Source: Sphaerimonospora sp050942215
Lineage (GTDB): Bacteria; Actinomycetota; Actinomycetes; Streptosporangiales; Streptosporangiaceae
Assembly: GCF_050942215.1 (NCBI RefSeq)
Contig: NZ_CP192056.1
Location: 6,138,001-6,202,000 of the forward strand
Length of the DNA stretch: 64,000 nt
Direction of reading: 5' to 3'
The notes beneath the pieces were generated by a model that was not told the origin of the DNA, ran no database searches, and saw only the letters and a program-made list of their open reading frames with translations. Numbering within the stretch: position 1 is the first letter of the stretch; each line of letters begins with the position of its first letter. This document shows, piece after piece, positions 62,965 through 64,000 of this stretch. A program made the translations under genes and the position numbers.

Positions 62965-63212
62965 CGCGATGCAATCGTGATCGCCCTCGGCATGGCAGTA
63001 CCCCGCACCACGGCAATCACGGCTGTTTCATGTGCGGTCGCCTCTGAACAATGCCCCGGTGTCGATGTCCGTAGTCGTCTGCACTGACGTCCTGGGGTTA
63101 TGTGTCGACTCTCCACGCGTCGGGGCCACCCAATAGGTCGCCACGCTCCCCCCAGGCTCCGGCTGCCGAGGTGCGTAGCATCGGAAGAGAACTGAGCTGA
63201 GTGAAGCCACAC

Positions 63213-64000
63213 TTACGCCAGGATCTGAAGCGGGTTCTCGACCGAGGAGATGAATACACGCAGCCACTCGGCGGCGAGTGCACCGTCAATGGGGCGGTGA
63301 TCGACTGAGAGGGTCACGCGCATCACTGTCCCCGCCTTCAGCTTGCCGTCGCGGATGACCGGCTGCTGTTTGGCGGTGCCGACGGCGAGGATCGCCGACT
63401 GCGGTGGGTTGATGATGGCGGCGAACGCTTCGGTGCCGTACATGCCCAGGTTGCTGACGGTGAGAGTGCCCCCATCGAGCTCTTCCGGGCGCAGACGGCC
63501 CGCTCTGGCCCTGGTCACGAGGTCCTGGACACGGGCAGCCACAGCGGAGACGGCATACCTTCCACCGAACGGAGTACCGGGACGACCAACCCGCTGTCGG
63601 TGGCGATCGCGACGGAGATGTCCGCAGTGGTGAATGACCGGATCGCGGTGGGAGTCCAGATCACGTTGGCCGCCGGGACCAGGATGTGCACGCGGGCGGC
63701 GGCCTTGATGATCAGGTCGTTGACGGAGATCTTCACTGGGCTGTCGGCGTTGAGCTCGGCCCGTAGTTTCAGCAGCTTGTCGACCTGACAGCTACCGCGC
63801 AGGTAGTAGTGCGGCTTGTCCGCTTCCTCTCGGTGAGCCGAGACGCGATCGCCGATCGCATTCGGGAATGCGGGGTTTCGGTGTAGGCGGACTGAGTTTC
63901 CCTCGGTGCTGCGATCACACGCGGTTCGGGCGTGAGCGGGCGCGCTGCCGTGCCGGCCAGCCGGGCTATCGCGGTCTCCACGTCGCGGCGGATGATCCGG
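63213..64000 (-). pseudogene. Dihydrolipoamide acyltransferase (E2) gene, frameshifted, 5' end outside window
   Basis: The catalytic C-terminus is clear: S-V-N-D-L-I-I-K-A-A-A, then after a shift near 63545 T-L-T-V-S-N-L-G-M-Y-G and S-V-D-H-R-P-I-D-G with the catalytic His and Asp. Upstream, past another shift near 63830, lies P-H-S-R-M-R-S-A-I-A-S-R-L-T and a start of the peripheral-subunit binding region (R-R-D-V-E-T-A-I-A-R). At least two indels break the gene, which would have been part of a 2-oxo acid dehydrogenase complex. It continues beyond the window end. Confidence 0.82.

Noticed and set aside
1..64000. CRISPR arrays, tRNA and rRNA genes
   Set aside because: No regularly spaced repeats, cloverleaf-like sequences or rRNA segments were seen by eye on either strand.

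Overview
The window is high-GC actinobacterial DNA. The mix of XRE/DUF5753 regulators with DUF397 partners, a SpoIIAB-type ATPase, a Tad pilus locus ending in a LysM-BTAD protein, an FxLD lanthipeptide methyltransferase, a DUF2637 protein and an SsgA-like protein points to a spore-forming filamentous actinomycete, most likely Streptosporangiales (Nonomuraea/Streptosporangium type). This is an inference from gene content; no rRNA or tRNA gene is visible. Most of the window looks accessory: at least seven insertion-sequence copies or relics and about a dozen broken genes.

Layout. (1) 1-5.65 kb, + strand: the 3' end of a cysteine-rich peptide gene (10 Cys in the last 42 residues), a perfect 19-bp hairpin, then a membrane-anchored TlpA/MauD-like thioredoxin, an ABC exporter without a C39 peptidase domain, a GT-C-like membrane protein, a MauE/DoxX membrane protein and a type I signal peptidase. 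This looks like a dedicated secretion, oxidative-folding and leader-cleavage cassette for a disulfide-rich peptide, and is the best candidate here for an undescribed system. (2) 5.7-8.6 kb: an IS graveyard, including a complete IS630-type element with a passenger gene. (3) 8.6-12.3 kb: DUF397/XRE pair, a SpoIIAB-like ATPase coupled to a frameshifted small ORF, and an epimerase-like gene. (4) 12.8-22.8 kb, - strand: one long Tad/Flp pilus operon with repeated ATGA-type overlaps. (5) 23-29.2 kb: an IS1380 element with TTAA duplication, a decayed FxLD lanthipeptide locus, a TPR regulator and a TrmO-like gene.

(6) 29.4-52.7 kb: a defence island. It holds an XRE regulator, the DUF5131/TcmP three-Cys-motif pair, a class 1 DISARM system (drmD, drmMI, drmA, drmB, drmC, all -), an Mrr-like nuclease and a DUF262/HNH (GmrSD-like) protein. 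Inside DISARM, between drmMI and drmA, a 2.4-kb insert carries a RAMA-domain protein, an SsgA-like protein and a frameshifted T5orf172 (GIY-YIG) gene. A 36-bp palindrome lies between drmA and the RAMA gene.

(7) 53-56.8 kb: a hypothetical protein, a DUF2637/Spd-like membrane protein and a large serine recombinase, suggesting an integrative element next to the island. (8) 56.8-64 kb: a decay zone with a multiply broken 2OG-Fe(II) oxygenase gene, an intact IS5-family copy, ISAs1, GNAT, UTRA and dihydrolipoamide acyltransferase relics, interspersed with intact TetR, deazaflavin-dependent oxidoreductase-like and TauE/SafE genes. The IS5-family copy at 58.7-59.5 kb has a truncated direct-repeat partner at 5.74-6.0 kb.
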